A DNA stretch of 64,000 nt from Bacillus proteolyticus (GTDB lineage: Bacteria > Bacillota > Bacilli > Bacillales > Bacillaceae_G). A program made the position numbers and the translations under genes. The first letter of the stretch is position 1. Each line of letters begins with the position of its first letter. Below the pieces are notes generated by a model. It saw only the letters and a list, made by a program, of their open reading frames with translations, did not search any database and had not been told where the DNA came from. Positions 23,881 through 33,486 of the stretch are shown here, in pieces. The stretch is from contig NZ_MACH01000055.1 in assembly GCF_001884065.1 (NCBI RefSeq), forward strand, positions 124,001 through 188,000. The letters run 5' to 3'.

Positions 23881-24642
23881 ATGAATATGGAATTATGGGC
23901 GGCGACGTTTTTTGCGTTTTGCCGCATTACTTCATTTTTATATTTTTTACCGTTTTTCTCAGGGCGATCAATTCCGGCGATGGCAAAGGTTACATTTGGA
24001 CTCGCTCTTTCGATTACAGTAGCAGATCAAGTTGATGTCTCGCACATAAAGACAGTTTGGGATGTAGCTGCTTATGCAGGAACGCAAATTATAATTGGAT
24101 TATCACTTTCCAAAATTGTTGAGATGCTGTGGAGCATTCCGAAAATGGCAGGACATATTTTGGACTTTGATATCGGTTTATCACAGGCGAGTTTGTTTGA
24201 TGTGAATGCAGGATCGCAGTCTACTTTACTATCAACAATTTTTGATATATTTTTTCTCATTATTTTTATTTCACTTGGCGGTATTAACTATTTCGTTGCC
24301 ACGATTTTAAAGTCGTTTCAATATACAGAGGCGATTTCAAAATTGTTGACGACTAGTTTTTTAGATAGTCTAATCGCAACGTTATTATTTGCGATTACAT
24401 CAGCGGTCGAAATTGCTTTGCCGCTTATGGGCAGCTTATTCATTATTAATTTTGTTCTTATTTTAATCGCAAAAAACGCTCCGCAATTAAATGTTTTTAT
24501 GAATGCATACGTGATTAAAATTACGTGTGGTATTTTATTTATTGCGATGAGTGTACCGATGCTCGGTTATGTGTTTAAAAATATGACAGATGTATTGCTT
24601 GAGGAATATACGAAACTATTTAACTTTTTCTTAACAAAGTAG
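23881..24642 (+). CDS. fliR: flagellar export gate protein FliR
   Basis: 253 residues, six or so membrane helices. It has the FliR pattern FCRITSFLYFLPFFSGRSIPAMAKVTFGLALS at the N-terminus (split over the first two helices) and KNAPQLNVFMNAYVIK near residue 200. Complete and in standard order, 10 nt before flhB. Confidence 0.94.
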   Translation: MNMELWAATFFAFCRITSFLYFLPFFSGRSIPAMAKVTFGLALSITVADQVDVSHIKTVWDVAAYAGTQIIIGLSLSKIVEMLWSIPKMAGHILDFDIGLSQASLFDVNAGSQSTLLSTIFDIFFLIIFISLGGINYFVATILKSFQYTEAISKLLTTSFLDSLIATLLFAITSAVEIALPLMGSLFIINFVLILIAKNAPQLNVFMNAYVIKITCGILFIAMSVPMLGYVFKNMTDVLLEEYTKLFNFFLTK

Positions 24643-24652
24643 GGGGACGCGT

Positions 24653-25699
24653 ATGGCAAAGGATAATAAAACAGAAAAGGCCACCCCGCAGAAGCGTAAG
24701 AAATCGCGTGAAGAAGGGAATATTGCCCGGAGTAAAGATTTAAATAATTTATTTTCCATTCTCGTATTAGCAGTTGTCGTTTACTTTTTCGGAGATTGGT
24801 TAGGGTTTGAGATTACGAACTCCGTAGCGGCGCTGTTTGATCAAATTGGAAAAAATACGGATGTGACGGAGTATTTGTATTTAATGGGCATTTTGCTTCT
24901 TAAAGTATCGGCTCCTATATTAATACTCGTATACGCTTTTCATTTATTCAATTATATGATCCAAGTTGGTTTCTTATTTTCTTCTAAAGTACTTAAGCCG
25001 AAAGCATCACGTATTAATCCGAAAAACTATTTTACGAGATTGTTTAGTCGTAAAAGTTTAGTAGATATTTTGAAATCACTGTTTTATATGGGATTAATCG
25101 GTTACGTTTCGTACGTTCTCTTTAACAAGAATTTAGAGAAGATTGTTAGTATGATTGGATTTAACTGGACAGCGTCACTAACTGAAATTATTAGCCAAAT
25201 TAAATTTATCTTTTTAGCCATTTTAATTATTTTAATCGTTCTTTCTATTATTGATTTCATTTATCAAAAATGGGAGTACGAACAAGATATTAAGATGAAA
25301 AAAGAAGAAGTAAAAAGGGAGCATAAAGATAATGAAGGGGACCCGCAAGTAAAAGGGAAACGAAAAAACTTTATGCATGCGATCTTGCAAGGGACAATTG
25401 CGAAGAAGATGGATGGTGCAACATTTATTGTAAACAATCCGACTCATATTTCGGTCGTACTTCGGTACAATAAACAGGTTGATGCGGCGCCAATTGTCGT
25501 TGCAAAAGGGGAAGATGAGCTCGCATTATATATACGAACGCTTGCCCGCGAACAAGAAATACCAATGGTGGAAAACCGTCCGCTTGCTCGTTCTTTATAT
25601 TATCAAGTCGAGGAAGACATGGCGATTCCAGAAGATTTATATGTAGCTGTAATTGAAGTTATGCGCTATTTAATTCAAACGAATGAACTTGAAGTATAA
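24653..25699 (+). CDS. flhB: flagellar export switch protein FlhB
   Basis: 348 residues. N-terminal basic segment KTEKATPQKRKKSREEGNIA, four membrane helices, a charged linker and the cytoplasmic domain with the self-cleavage motif NPTH at residues 262-265. Cleavage there switches substrate class from hook to filament proteins. All key residues are present. The ribosome site is tagggggac. Confidence 0.95.
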   Translation: MAKDNKTEKATPQKRKKSREEGNIARSKDLNNLFSILVLAVVVYFFGDWLGFEITNSVAALFDQIGKNTDVTEYLYLMGILLLKVSAPILILVYAFHLFNYMIQVGFLFSSKVLKPKASRINPKNYFTRLFSRKSLVDILKSLFYMGLIGYVSYVLFNKNLEKIVSMIGFNWTASLTEIISQIKFIFLAILIILIVLSIIDFIYQKWEYEQDIKMKKEEVKREHKDNEGDPQVKGKRKNFMHAILQGTIAKKMDGATFIVNNPTHISVVLRYNKQVDAAPIVVAKGEDELALYIRTLAREQEIPMVENRPLARSLYYQVEEDMAIPEDLYVAVIEVMRYLIQTNELEV

Positions 25700-25723
25700 T
25701 AGCGCGGTTGGAGGAGATCTCTT

Positions 25724-27790
25724 GTGTTTAAGATAGACTCTGCAAGAACCTATTTTTCTATCTTTTTAGCAGCGTCATTCGTAGTGGCGCTCTTAATTCC
25801 ACTTTCACCATTTATACTTGATATCGTTATCGTTTTTTTACTAAGTATGTCAGTGCTTATTTATATGCGAGCAACAAGTATTAACGAGTGGGATGAATTA
25901 AAGTCATTTCCGACGATGTTGTTATTAATCGGGATTTTCCGCGTATCAATTAACGTTTCGACGACGCGAGCGATTTTGACAGACGGAAATGCCGGTCATG
26001 TTATTGAAGAGTTCGGCCAGTTCGTAATTGGCGGGAACTTATTAATTGGTATCGTTATTTTTACAGTATTAATCATATTCCAGTTTATTGTTGCAAACGG
26101 TGCGTCTCGTACAGCTGAAGTAGCAGCTCGTTTTACGCTTGATTCTTTACCAGGGAAACAAATGTCTATCGATGCTGACTTGAATCAGCGCATTATTACT
26201 GAGAAAGATGCACAAGCAAAACGAAAAAAATTAAATATGGAAACAGAGTTTTACGGAGCGATGGATGGTGCCGGAAAGTTCATTAAAGGGGATGTTATTT
26301 TCGGAATTGTCATTTTATTCGTAAACATTATTTTCGGTTTAATTGTCGGTATGATGCAGCAAGGAATGAGTTTTGGAGAAGCAGCCATTCATTATACACA
26401 GTTAACTGTCGGTGACGGAATCGTAAACCAGATCGGTTCGTTAATGCTTGCAATTTCAACAGGTGTCATCGTAACGCGAGTATTTGACGGTTCACCTGAT
26501 ACAGTAACAGAAGGAATCTTTAAAGAGTTATTAGCGCATGAAGTTGTTGTATATGCGCTCGGTGGTTTATTTATCGCAATGGGTATTTTTACTCCGCTAC
26601 CACTTCTACCATTCGCTCTCGTTGGAGGCACGATCATCTTCTTAGGTGTTCATAATAAAAAGCGAATAAAGAAAGAAAAAGAAGACGAGCTTCAAAAAGA
26701 ATTAGAAATGATTCAAGGCGATGAAGAGCAATTGCAACAAGTGGAAGATTCATTCGGCGTGTTTACAGATAAATATCCAATTATCGTAGAGCTTGGTTTA
26801 GATTTAGCGGCACTTGTAAAGCAGAAGATAAACGGGGAAACAGCTCGTGATAAAGTTGTTCTGATGCGGAAATCGATTATTACCGACCTCGGTATTAACG
26901 TTCCTGGAATTAACTTTAAAGATAATACGAGTTTTAGACCGCGCGGACGTTACATTATTCGTATTAAAGGTGCGAAGGCGGCCGAAGGTGTTTTAAAATC
27001 AGGTTACTTATTAGCACTGAAAACACCGAATGTAATGGCCGATTTAGATGCAGAACCAGCGAAAGATCCGATTTTCGGTGAAGATGGATATTGGATTTTA
27101 GAGCATATGGTACAAGATGCACAAATGAAAGGCTATCAAGTGTTAGAGCCACTTAGCATATTAATAACGCATTTAGATGTTGTCGTTCGACGTAATCTTC
27201 ATGAGTTAATTCAGCGTCAACATGTAAAAGACTTAATTAACTCGCTTGAAAATGATAACGGGGTTTTATTAGAAGAGATTAAGAAGAAGGAAATTGACTT
27301 ATCACTCGTTCAAAATGTTATTAAACAACTGCTAAAAGAAGGTATTTCTATTCGTGATTTACCAACCATTATCGAAGGTATTATTGATGGGAAGGAAATT
27401 TATCAAAACCATGTTGATGGTGTCACTGCATTTGTTCGTGAATGTATTTCAAAAGTTATTTGTGAGAGTGCGAAAAATCCTGATGGGAAAATCTATGCGG
27501 CGCTCTTCTCTGATTCAATTGAATTGGATGCAGATGTTGTGAATAATTCATACCAAGGTTATTTATTAAACTGGGATTTAGATTTAGAAACGCGAGTAGT
27601 AGAGCAAGCACAGCGCATTTTCAAACAAACTCGTTTAATGGGAAGAGAGCCAGTATTATTAACACGCAGAAAAGATTTCAGATTTGCGATTGTGAGACTT
27701 CTTGAACGTTATCAAATAGAAGCTAAAGTATTATGTATTAGTGAACTAGCACCAGAAATTGTTGTAGATCAAATTGCTTATATTGAATAG
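25724..27790 (+). CDS. flhA: flagellar export gate protein FlhA
   Basis: 688 residues; N-terminal membrane part (to about 310) with the conserved cytoplasmic loop ARFTLDSLPGKQMSIDADLN, and a large C-terminal cytoplasmic domain that docks chaperone-substrate complexes. It starts with GTG behind ggaggagatct. Full length with no interruption. Confidence 0.95.
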   Translation: MFKIDSARTYFSIFLAASFVVALLIPLSPFILDIVIVFLLSMSVLIYMRATSINEWDELKSFPTMLLLIGIFRVSINVSTTRAILTDGNAGHVIEEFGQFVIGGNLLIGIVIFTVLIIFQFIVANGASRTAEVAARFTLDSLPGKQMSIDADLNQRIITEKDAQAKRKKLNMETEFYGAMDGAGKFIKGDVIFGIVILFVNIIFGLIVGMMQQGMSFGEAAIHYTQLTVGDGIVNQIGSLMLAISTGVIVTRVFDGSPDTVTEGIFKELLAHEVVVYALGGLFIAMGIFTPLPLLPFALVGGTIIFLGVHNKKRIKKEKEDELQKELEMIQGDEEQLQQVEDSFGVFTDKYPIIVELGLDLAALVKQKINGETARDKVVLMRKSIITDLGINVPGINFKDNTSFRPRGRYIIRIKGAKAAEGVLKSGYLLALKTPNVMADLDAEPAKDPIFGEDGYWILEHMVQDAQMKGYQVLEPLSILITHLDVVVRRNLHELIQRQHVKDLINSLENDNGVLLEEIKKKEIDLSLVQNVIKQLLKEGISIRDLPTIIEGIIDGKEIYQNHVDGVTAFVRECISKVICESAKNPDGKIYAALFSDSIELDADVVNNSYQGYLLNWDLDLETRVVEQAQRIFKQTRLMGREPVLLTRRKDFRFAIVRLLERYQIEAKVLCISELAPEIVVDQIAYIE

Positions 27791-27804
27791 TAGGGGGTGA
27801 AGTA

Positions 27805-29076
27805 ATGGAAAGTACAGAAAAAAAAGAACTGTTAATGCGAATAAAAGCAGCCTCGAAAAATGAATTGTATCGAAAGTTATTTGACCAATATAGTACAGAT
27901 TATTACTATGTTGTCGATGAAAGTGTAAAACGAAACATCCCGTTTTTTTGGAAAAAGAATTATGAAATGTTAGTCGCTTTTCCTGAAGATAAACAGGAAG
28001 AAAGTAACGAAGGCGTAACTCAATTTCATGAACAATTAATGGATGTTGTAAATGAACCTTCAGAAGAAATCGTGAAGGCGAATGGAATTCAATCAGTCTT
28101 GCACAATTTAGAAAACGTGACGAATTCTATGTCATATGCGGCAATGCAAACAGGAAATAGTGAAGGATGGACGAGAAAGAAAGAGAAACTATTAAAGTTG
28201 TTTGAAAAAGGAATCGTCGTTGTGAAACAGACGGAAGAAACGAAAGTAACGAAAAAGAAAAAAGCTGTAAAAAAAGAAAAGCAAGAATCTGTACCGTTTA
28301 TTATTCAAAAAGTAATTCGGATGCTAGAACAAAACGATGTGGAACATTATTTCATTCATGCATATGCTGAAAAATTAAAAAAGAAGTTTGAGAATGCAAC
28401 GATGATTACAGAAGAGGAAGTCATCGAATACATATTGGAAGATATGAGATCTCATTTTAATACTGAAAACGTATTTGAAAAAGAAGTACAAACGATTGCA
28501 TTAATCGGTCCAACTGGTGTTGGAAAAACGACGACACTTGTGAAAATGGCATGGCAGTTTCACGCTAAGAGAAAAACAGTTGGTTTTATTACGACAGACC
28601 ATTCTCGCATTGGAACAGTGCATCAATTACAAGATTACGTAAAAACAATTAGATCAGAAGTAATTGCTGTGCGAGATGAAGCAGCTATGACAAGGGCACT
28701 CACTTATTTTAAAGAAGAAGCACGCGTCGATTATGTATTAATAGATACAGCCGGGAAAAATTATCGTACGTCAGAGACAATTGAAGAAATGATTGAGACG
28801 ATGGGACAAGTAGAGCCAGATTATATTTGTTTAACGTTATCAGCTTCTATGAAAAGTAAAGATATGATTGAAATTATTACGAACTTTAAAGATATTCATA
28901 TAGATGGTATCGTGTTTACGAAATTTGATGAAACAGCGAGCAGTGGTGAATTGTTGAAAATTCCAGCTGTATCATCAGCTCCAATTGTATTAATGACAGA
29001 TGGACAAGACGTGAAGCAACATATACATATCGCTACAGCTGAACATTTAGCGAAACAAATGTTACAAACATCGTAA
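27805..29076 (+). CDS. flhF: flagellar SRP-family GTPase FlhF
   Basis: 423 residues. The N-terminal ~200 residues are basic and coiled-coil prone; the GTPase NG domain follows with P-loop GPTGVGKTTT near residue 235, DTAGKN and a TKFDE specificity motif. It sets the place and number of flagella in many bacteria. taggggg lies before the ATG; the gene follows flhA by 14 nt. Confidence 0.93.
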   Translation: MESTEKKELLMRIKAASKNELYRKLFDQYSTDYYYVVDESVKRNIPFFWKKNYEMLVAFPEDKQEESNEGVTQFHEQLMDVVNEPSEEIVKANGIQSVLHNLENVTNSMSYAAMQTGNSEGWTRKKEKLLKLFEKGIVVVKQTEETKVTKKKKAVKKEKQESVPFIIQKVIRMLEQNDVEHYFIHAYAEKLKKKFENATMITEEEVIEYILEDMRSHFNTENVFEKEVQTIALIGPTGVGKTTTLVKMAWQFHAKRKTVGFITTDHSRIGTVHQLQDYVKTIRSEVIAVRDEAAMTRALTYFKEEARVDYVLIDTAGKNYRTSETIEEMIETMGQVEPDYICLTLSASMKSKDMIEIITNFKDIHIDGIVFTKFDETASSGELLKIPAVSSAPIVLMTDGQDVKQHIHIATAEHLAKQMLQTS

Positions 29077-29090
29077 GAAGAGAGGTGAAG

Positions 29091-29110
29091 AATAAGGCAT
29101 CTGCCTTATT
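29091..29110 (+). promoter_or_regulatory. perfect hairpin immediately upstream of the flgG ribosome site
   Basis: aataaggc / gccttatt with a 4-nt loop (29091-29110), ending 1 nt before gaaggag and 9 nt before the ATG. There is no T run, so it is not a terminator; it may tune flgG translation or protect the 5' end of a processed mRNA. Confidence 0.4.
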
Positions 29111-29119
29111 CGAAGGAGT

Positions 29120-29923
29120 ATGAACGGTCTTTATATAGGTTCTATGGGTATGATGAATTACATGCAGCGCATTAATGTTCATTCGAATAACGTTGCAAAT
29201 GCTCAAACGACAGGATTTAAAGCAGAAAATATGACTTCTAAAGTATTTGATGTGCAAGACACATATCGCCGCGGAGATGGATCCACGACAAATATCGGTT
29301 CGGTCGATTACGCTGTAGTACCAGCTGCGACGCATGTGAACTTAGTACAAGGGAATGTACAAATTACAAATAGCCCTACAGATTTCTTTTTAGATGACGG
29401 TGAAGCCGGCACATCATCATTTTTCGTTACATTAAAAAACGATGAAACATTTTTAACGAGAGATGGTAGTTTTACTTTAAATAGTGATCGTTATTTGCAA
29501 ACATCGTCTGGTGCATATGTTATGGATGTAAATAATGAACGTATTCGTATGCCTGAAAATGTGAATTTCTTCGTATCTAATAATGGAGAAATTTATAGAG
29601 AAATTAACGAGGGAACTTTGCAAAAACCAGATATTCAGAGAATCGTAATTGCACAGTTGCAAACAAAAACAGTAGATGCAGAAACGAATGCTCGTCTCGT
29701 GCAACGTGAAAACAAAAGCTTTACACTAGCAGAAGGAAATATTGCTAATTTACTGAACGGAACAGGAATAGTAAAAAATCACATGCTAGAAAATTCAAAT
29801 GTGGATATGACGAAAGAAATGGCCGATCTTATGACGAATCAAAAAATGATTCAAGCATCGCAGCGCATCATGACTTCATTTGATAAAATTTACGAAAAAG
29901 AAGCGAATGAAATATTGAGATAA
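29120..29923 (+). CDS. flgG: flagellar rod/hook-basal body protein FlgG family
   Basis: 267 residues. N-terminal rod motif MNGLYIGSMGMMNYMQRINVHSNNVANAQTTGFK (split: conserved ANAQTTGFK) and the C-terminal SNVDMTKEMADLMTNQKMIQASQRI heptad helix, both typical of FlgF/FlgG proteins. The length fits FlgG. It is the only rod protein encoded in the window; the other rod and hook genes are not here. Confidence 0.88.
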   Translation: MNGLYIGSMGMMNYMQRINVHSNNVANAQTTGFKAENMTSKVFDVQDTYRRGDGSTTNIGSVDYAVVPAATHVNLVQGNVQITNSPTDFFLDDGEAGTSSFFVTLKNDETFLTRDGSFTLNSDRYLQTSSGAYVMDVNNERIRMPENVNFFVSNNGEIYREINEGTLQKPDIQRIVIAQLQTKTVDAETNARLVQRENKSFTLAEGNIANLLNGTGIVKNHMLENSNVDMTKEMADLMTNQKMIQASQRIMTSFDKIYEKEANEILR

Positions 29924-29924
29924 A

Positions 29925-29953
29925 GGACTTCCCGTTAGTGGGAGTCTTTTTTT
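29925..29953 (+). terminator. terminator of the fli/flh operon
   Basis: Hairpin ggacttccc / gggagtc with a small bulge followed by seven T. Confidence 0.75.
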
Positions 29954-29972
29954 ATTGCATTTATTTCAGTAA

Positions 29973-30013
29973 CACCATAAAATGATATTGATAATCATTA
30001 TCATTTTATGGTG
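29973..30013 (+). promoter_or_regulatory. Fur box within a 15-bp inverted repeat
   Basis: caccataaaatgata and tatcattttatggtg are perfect 15-bp arms. At the centre sits TGATAATCATTATCA (29989-30003), an exact match to the 7-1-7 Fur consensus. It is 89 nt upstream of the monooxygenase start, implying iron-dependent repression. Confidence 0.8.
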
Positions 30014-30091
30014 TTTAATAAGAATGGAAGCTGTGATGGTCGTATCACTTGCTTAACTAGGTGAATTAAAAACTAAGGGGAAGGTGTATTT

Positions 30092-31390
30092 ATGTCTACT
30101 AAAAAGCAACTTTGCATTGGATTATGTTTAATTTCTAGAAAGAAAGAACAAGAGAATAAGTTTGATTCAGGAATCGATGAACAAGTAGAGTTAGCACAAT
30201 GGGCAGAAAAGGCTAAGTTAGATTTTGTATTTAAAGCAGATTATTTAGTGGCACACCCTGATTTAATTGCTCGTAATAAGGGGAATGTAATTTTAGATCC
30301 AACATTATTATTTACTGCTATTGCTTATGCAACAGAAAAAATTGGAGTTGTTACGACAGCTTCAACATCATTTTATCCACCATACATACTAGCGAGGCAA
30401 CTACAATCTTTAAATTGGATTAGCAATGGCCGAGTAGGATGGAACATTGTCACATCCATTGACGGTGCTGAAAACTTTGGTGAGGCAGGGATGCCACCAT
30501 CTGAGGAACGATACGCGAAAGCGGCAGAATGTACAGAGTTAGTAAGAAAACTTTGGAGGAGTCATCCTTATGAGGTTTTGAAAGAAGATAACGCAGATGT
30601 AATTAGAGAGATGGTACAGCCAATTGAGCATCGTGGTGAGCATTTTGAGGTGAAAGGCCCGCTTAATGTCCCTCAGCACATTTCTGGAGAAATGCCATTA
30701 TTTCAAGCGGGTGCTTCAGAGTCAGGGCGGAATTTCGCTGCTTCTGTTGCTGATGCAATTTTCGCTGCAATGCCAGATGTAGAATCAGGAATCGAACTTC
30801 GTCAAGATTTAAGAAGAAGAGCAGAGCAACATGGTCGTCAGTCAGATGATATACGTGTATTGCCTGGTTTATATTTCTTTATTGGTGATTCATATGAGGA
30901 AGCACTAGGAATGCATAGGCAAGCTCATCAACATCTTACAAAAGAGAAGAGGTCCGCTTTACTCGAAATGGTTCTCGGGTTAGACGTTAGAGGGTTTCCG
31001 TTAGAAAGTAAGGTTACTGAATGTATGCTACCAAGTAGGAATCAAGCTGTACGTAGTAAAACACATGCCGAATTATTACGGAATTTCATCATTAAAAATG
31101 AACCAACTGTTGAGCAAATACTAGAACGACCAGAAGTTGTTGGTTCTGCTCATTGGGTCGCTATCGGTACACCACAAGACGTTTTTAAGCAAATTATGGA
31201 AAGATTTGAAGCAGGAGCATTAGATGGATTTATTGCAATTCCAGGTGGGCCTCAGAAATCATTGGATCTATTCTTTAGTGAAGTTATTCCGTTATTTGTG
31301 AAAGCAGGTGTATTTAGAGAAGAGTATACAGGTTCAACCTTGCGTGAGCATTTGGAGGGGAACATATCAAATACTTTGCAGTTAAAATAA
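30092..31390 (+). CDS. NtaA/SnaA/DszA-family flavin-dependent monooxygenase
   Basis: 432 residues, luciferase-like (LLM) fold. Marks are ELAQWAEKAKLDFVFKADYL, IGVVTTASTSFYPPYILARQL, ISNGRVGWNIVTS and the FMN-binding FQAGASESGRNFAA. Enzymes of this group oxidise chelators such as nitrilotriacetate or EDTA, or sulfur heterocycles, with FMNH2 from a separate reductase. The Fur box before it suggests use under iron limitation, perhaps on an iron chelator; this is inference. aaggggaaggtg lies before the ATG. Monocistronic, terminator behind. Confidence 0.85.
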   Translation: MSTKKQLCIGLCLISRKKEQENKFDSGIDEQVELAQWAEKAKLDFVFKADYLVAHPDLIARNKGNVILDPTLLFTAIAYATEKIGVVTTASTSFYPPYILARQLQSLNWISNGRVGWNIVTSIDGAENFGEAGMPPSEERYAKAAECTELVRKLWRSHPYEVLKEDNADVIREMVQPIEHRGEHFEVKGPLNVPQHISGEMPLFQAGASESGRNFAASVADAIFAAMPDVESGIELRQDLRRRAEQHGRQSDDIRVLPGLYFFIGDSYEEALGMHRQAHQHLTKEKRSALLEMVLGLDVRGFPLESKVTECMLPSRNQAVRSKTHAELLRNFIIKNEPTVEQILERPEVVGSAHWVAIGTPQDVFKQIMERFEAGALDGFIAIPGGPQKSLDLFFSEVIPLFVKAGVFREEYTGSTLREHLEGNISNTLQLK

Positions 31391-31406
31391 GTGGAATAGT
31401 ATGTAC

Positions 31407-31433
31407 AAAAAGCCTTTCACAAGAAGGCTTTTT
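31407..31433 (+). terminator. terminator of monooxygenase gene
   Basis: Perfect stem aaaaagcctt / aaggctttttt-like arms with a 7-nt loop and T-rich tail. Confidence 0.8.
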
Positions 31434-31461
31434 ATTCTGTTTTAAAATTCGGAATTATCAA

Positions 31462-31518
31462 TTGACTTTATAGGTCTTCTTTTTTATATTGGTAGGTATA
31501 GTAATAACTACTAATATA
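31462..31518 (+). promoter_or_regulatory. promoter and operator of the TrmB-azlCD operon
   Basis: TTGACT (31462-31467), 17-bp spacer and TATATT (31485-31490). An inverted repeat, tatattggtaggta / taactactaatata (31485-31518, two mismatches), overlaps the -10 and start region. Self-regulation by the TrmB-type protein is likely. Confidence 0.6.
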
Positions 31519-31567
31519 AAATGCATCGTTTTGAAATGAGAGTTATTTAGATTGTGAGGGATTACCG

Positions 31568-32404
31568 ATGGATGAAATTATAAAAGAATTACAAAAGTTA
31601 GGTTTTTCTCAATATGAATGTAAAGCATATATTGGTCTATTAAAACATTATCCAGTAACAGGTTATGAAGTTAGTAAACAAACAGGAGTACCCCGTTCAA
31701 TGATTTATGAGGTACTCGGTAAGTTGATGGATAAAGAAGCGGTACATATCGTTCCTTCTGAACCAGTGAAATATGTGCCAGTACCAGCTACGGAATTAAT
31801 GTATCGAATGCGAAAAGACTTTGAAAAGTCCTTTGAATTTTTAGACCAAAAATTAAATTGTTTAGAGCAGGAGCGACAAATTGATGTAATTTCGCATATT
31901 CGCTCAAATGATCGTGTTTTAAAAGAAATATGCAATATAATTAGTAGAGCAAAGGAAGAGTTATGGATTTCTGTATGGGAAGATCAAGTGCATGAGATTG
32001 AACCGCTTATTCATATAAAGGAAGCGGAAGGAGTACATATATTTTCAATCTTATTTGGTGCCCCAGAAACAAAAATAGGAGCGACATTTCATCATAATTA
32101 TATGACGCCTCACGTTGTTGAAAAGAGAATGGGGGGTCATTTAACTGTTATCGCACGTGATGGGGAAGAAGTGTTAATTGCTAACTTCTCAAATGATAGT
32201 ACTTCATGGGCCGTTACAACGTACGACCCAGCTTTAGTTCTCGTTGCTACGGAGTATGTGCGGCACGACATTATGGTGGAAGAGATTACGAAGGAATTTG
32301 GAGCTGATAAGTTAGATACGTTATGGCGAGAAAATATAGATTTAGTTCACGTTGTAACAGGAAAACGTAGTATGGAAGAAATGGGGGGAGAGAAAGATGA
32401 ATAA
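31568..32404 (+). CDS. TrmB family transcriptional regulator
   Basis: 278 residues. N-terminal winged helix (about 5-75) with LGFSQYECKAYIGLLKHYPVTGYEVSKQTGVPRSMIYEVLGKL (split: TGVPRSMIYEVL is the recognition helix), a coiled linker, and a C-terminal phospholipase-D-like effector domain typical of TrmB. Effectors are often sugars in archaea; here the gene overlaps azlC by 8 nt, so it probably controls amino-acid or azaleucine efflux. Confidence 0.85.
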   Translation: MDEIIKELQKLGFSQYECKAYIGLLKHYPVTGYEVSKQTGVPRSMIYEVLGKLMDKEAVHIVPSEPVKYVPVPATELMYRMRKDFEKSFEFLDQKLNCLEQERQIDVISHIRSNDRVLKEICNIISRAKEELWISVWEDQVHEIEPLIHIKEAEGVHIFSILFGAPETKIGATFHHNYMTPHVVEKRMGGHLTVIARDGEEVLIANFSNDSTSWAVTTYDPALVLVATEYVRHDIMVEEITKEFGADKLDTLWRENIDLVHVVTGKRSMEEMGGEKDE

Positions 32405-33122
32405 AGCTCAGGCACATATGACATTGCAGAGTGATGATACATTTCAACAAGGTGTAAAGGATTGTTTACCAACTGTATTTGGATATTTGAGCATTGGTAT
32501 AGCGGCTGGTGTTATTGCAAAAACAGCGGGTTTTTCCATTATAGAAATTGCCTTTATGTCCACTTTAATTTATGCAGGTTCTGCCCAATTCATTTTAGCG
32601 GGTATGTACGCAGCTGGTGCTCCGGCTTCGGCAATCATTTTTACCGTATTTTTTGTTAATCTACGGCACCTTTTAATGAGCGCAGCGCTCGCACCCTACT
32701 TCACGAAAATTCCTCTATTTAAAAACTTGATCATTGGTTCGCAAATTACAGATGAAACTTTCGGCGTTGCAGTGCAGCATGCAGCGCAAAAAGGTTATTT
32801 AGGTGAAAGGTGGATGCTAGGACTAAACGTAACAGCATATTTAAATTGGATTCTTGCTACAGTTATCGGTGGGCTCTTTGGTGAATGGATACCAGATCCA
32901 CATACGTACGGGATGGATTATGCATTACCAGCGATGTTTATCGGATTATTTGTACTTCAGCTAATAAGTAGTAAACCGAAACTGGCAATTCATCTAAGTG
33001 TTGCAATTATAGCGATTATTATCGCATATGTTTCACACTTATTTATGCCAGATAGTATAGCAGTTATTATCGCAACGCTGTTAGCTGCGACTATTGGGGT
33101 GGTGATTGAGAAATGGAAATGA
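32397..33122 (+). CDS. azlC: branched-chain amino acid exporter large subunit AzlC
   Basis: 241 residues, 7-8 membrane helices. Marks are the N-terminal FQQGVKDCLPTVFGYLSIGIAAG, AGSAQFILAGM and VNLRHLLMSAALAPYF. AzlCD (YgaZH type) exports branched-chain amino acids and gives azaleucine resistance. It overlaps trmB and azlD, so the three genes are translationally coupled. Confidence 0.92.
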   Translation: MNKAQAHMTLQSDDTFQQGVKDCLPTVFGYLSIGIAAGVIAKTAGFSIIEIAFMSTLIYAGSAQFILAGMYAAGAPASAIIFTVFFVNLRHLLMSAALAPYFTKIPLFKNLIIGSQITDETFGVAVQHAAQKGYLGERWMLGLNVTAYLNWILATVIGGLFGEWIPDPHTYGMDYALPAMFIGLFVLQLISSKPKLAIHLSVAIIAIIIAYVSHLFMPDSIAVIIATLLAATIGVVIEKWK

Positions 33123-33424
33123 GATTAGAAGTATTATTACTTTTACTAGCAGCAGGAGCAGTTACGCTTGTGCCCCGTATATTACCTCTACTCGTATTTA
33201 GTAAACTACAAATTCCAGACTGGGGTTTGAAATGGTTGAATTACATACCGATTGCGATATTAGCAGCACTTTTAGCACAAGTATTACTTATGCATGAGAC
33301 GATGCAATGGGATTATCTTATCGCCGCAATTCCAACATTTCTTGTTGCGATATATACTCGTAGTTTATTAGGAACAGTATTAACTGGAGTTATTGTGATT
33401 ATTTTGTTACGTTTATTTTTCTAA
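33113..33424 (+). CDS. azlD: branched-chain amino acid exporter small subunit AzlD
   Basis: 103 residues, about four membrane helices, with the AzlD pattern TLVPRILPLLVFSKLQIPDWGLKWLNYIPIAILAALL (conserved P-R near residue 21). It overlaps azlC by 10 nt, as usual for the pair. Confidence 0.9.
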   Translation: MEMRLEVLLLLLAAGAVTLVPRILPLLVFSKLQIPDWGLKWLNYIPIAILAALLAQVLLMHETMQWDYLIAAIPTFLVAIYTRSLLGTVLTGVIVIILLRLFF

Positions 33425-33486
33425 AAAGGATTCAGCTTATATAATAGCGAAAGGTGTAATAACATGAAATATATAGGGGTGGTGTT

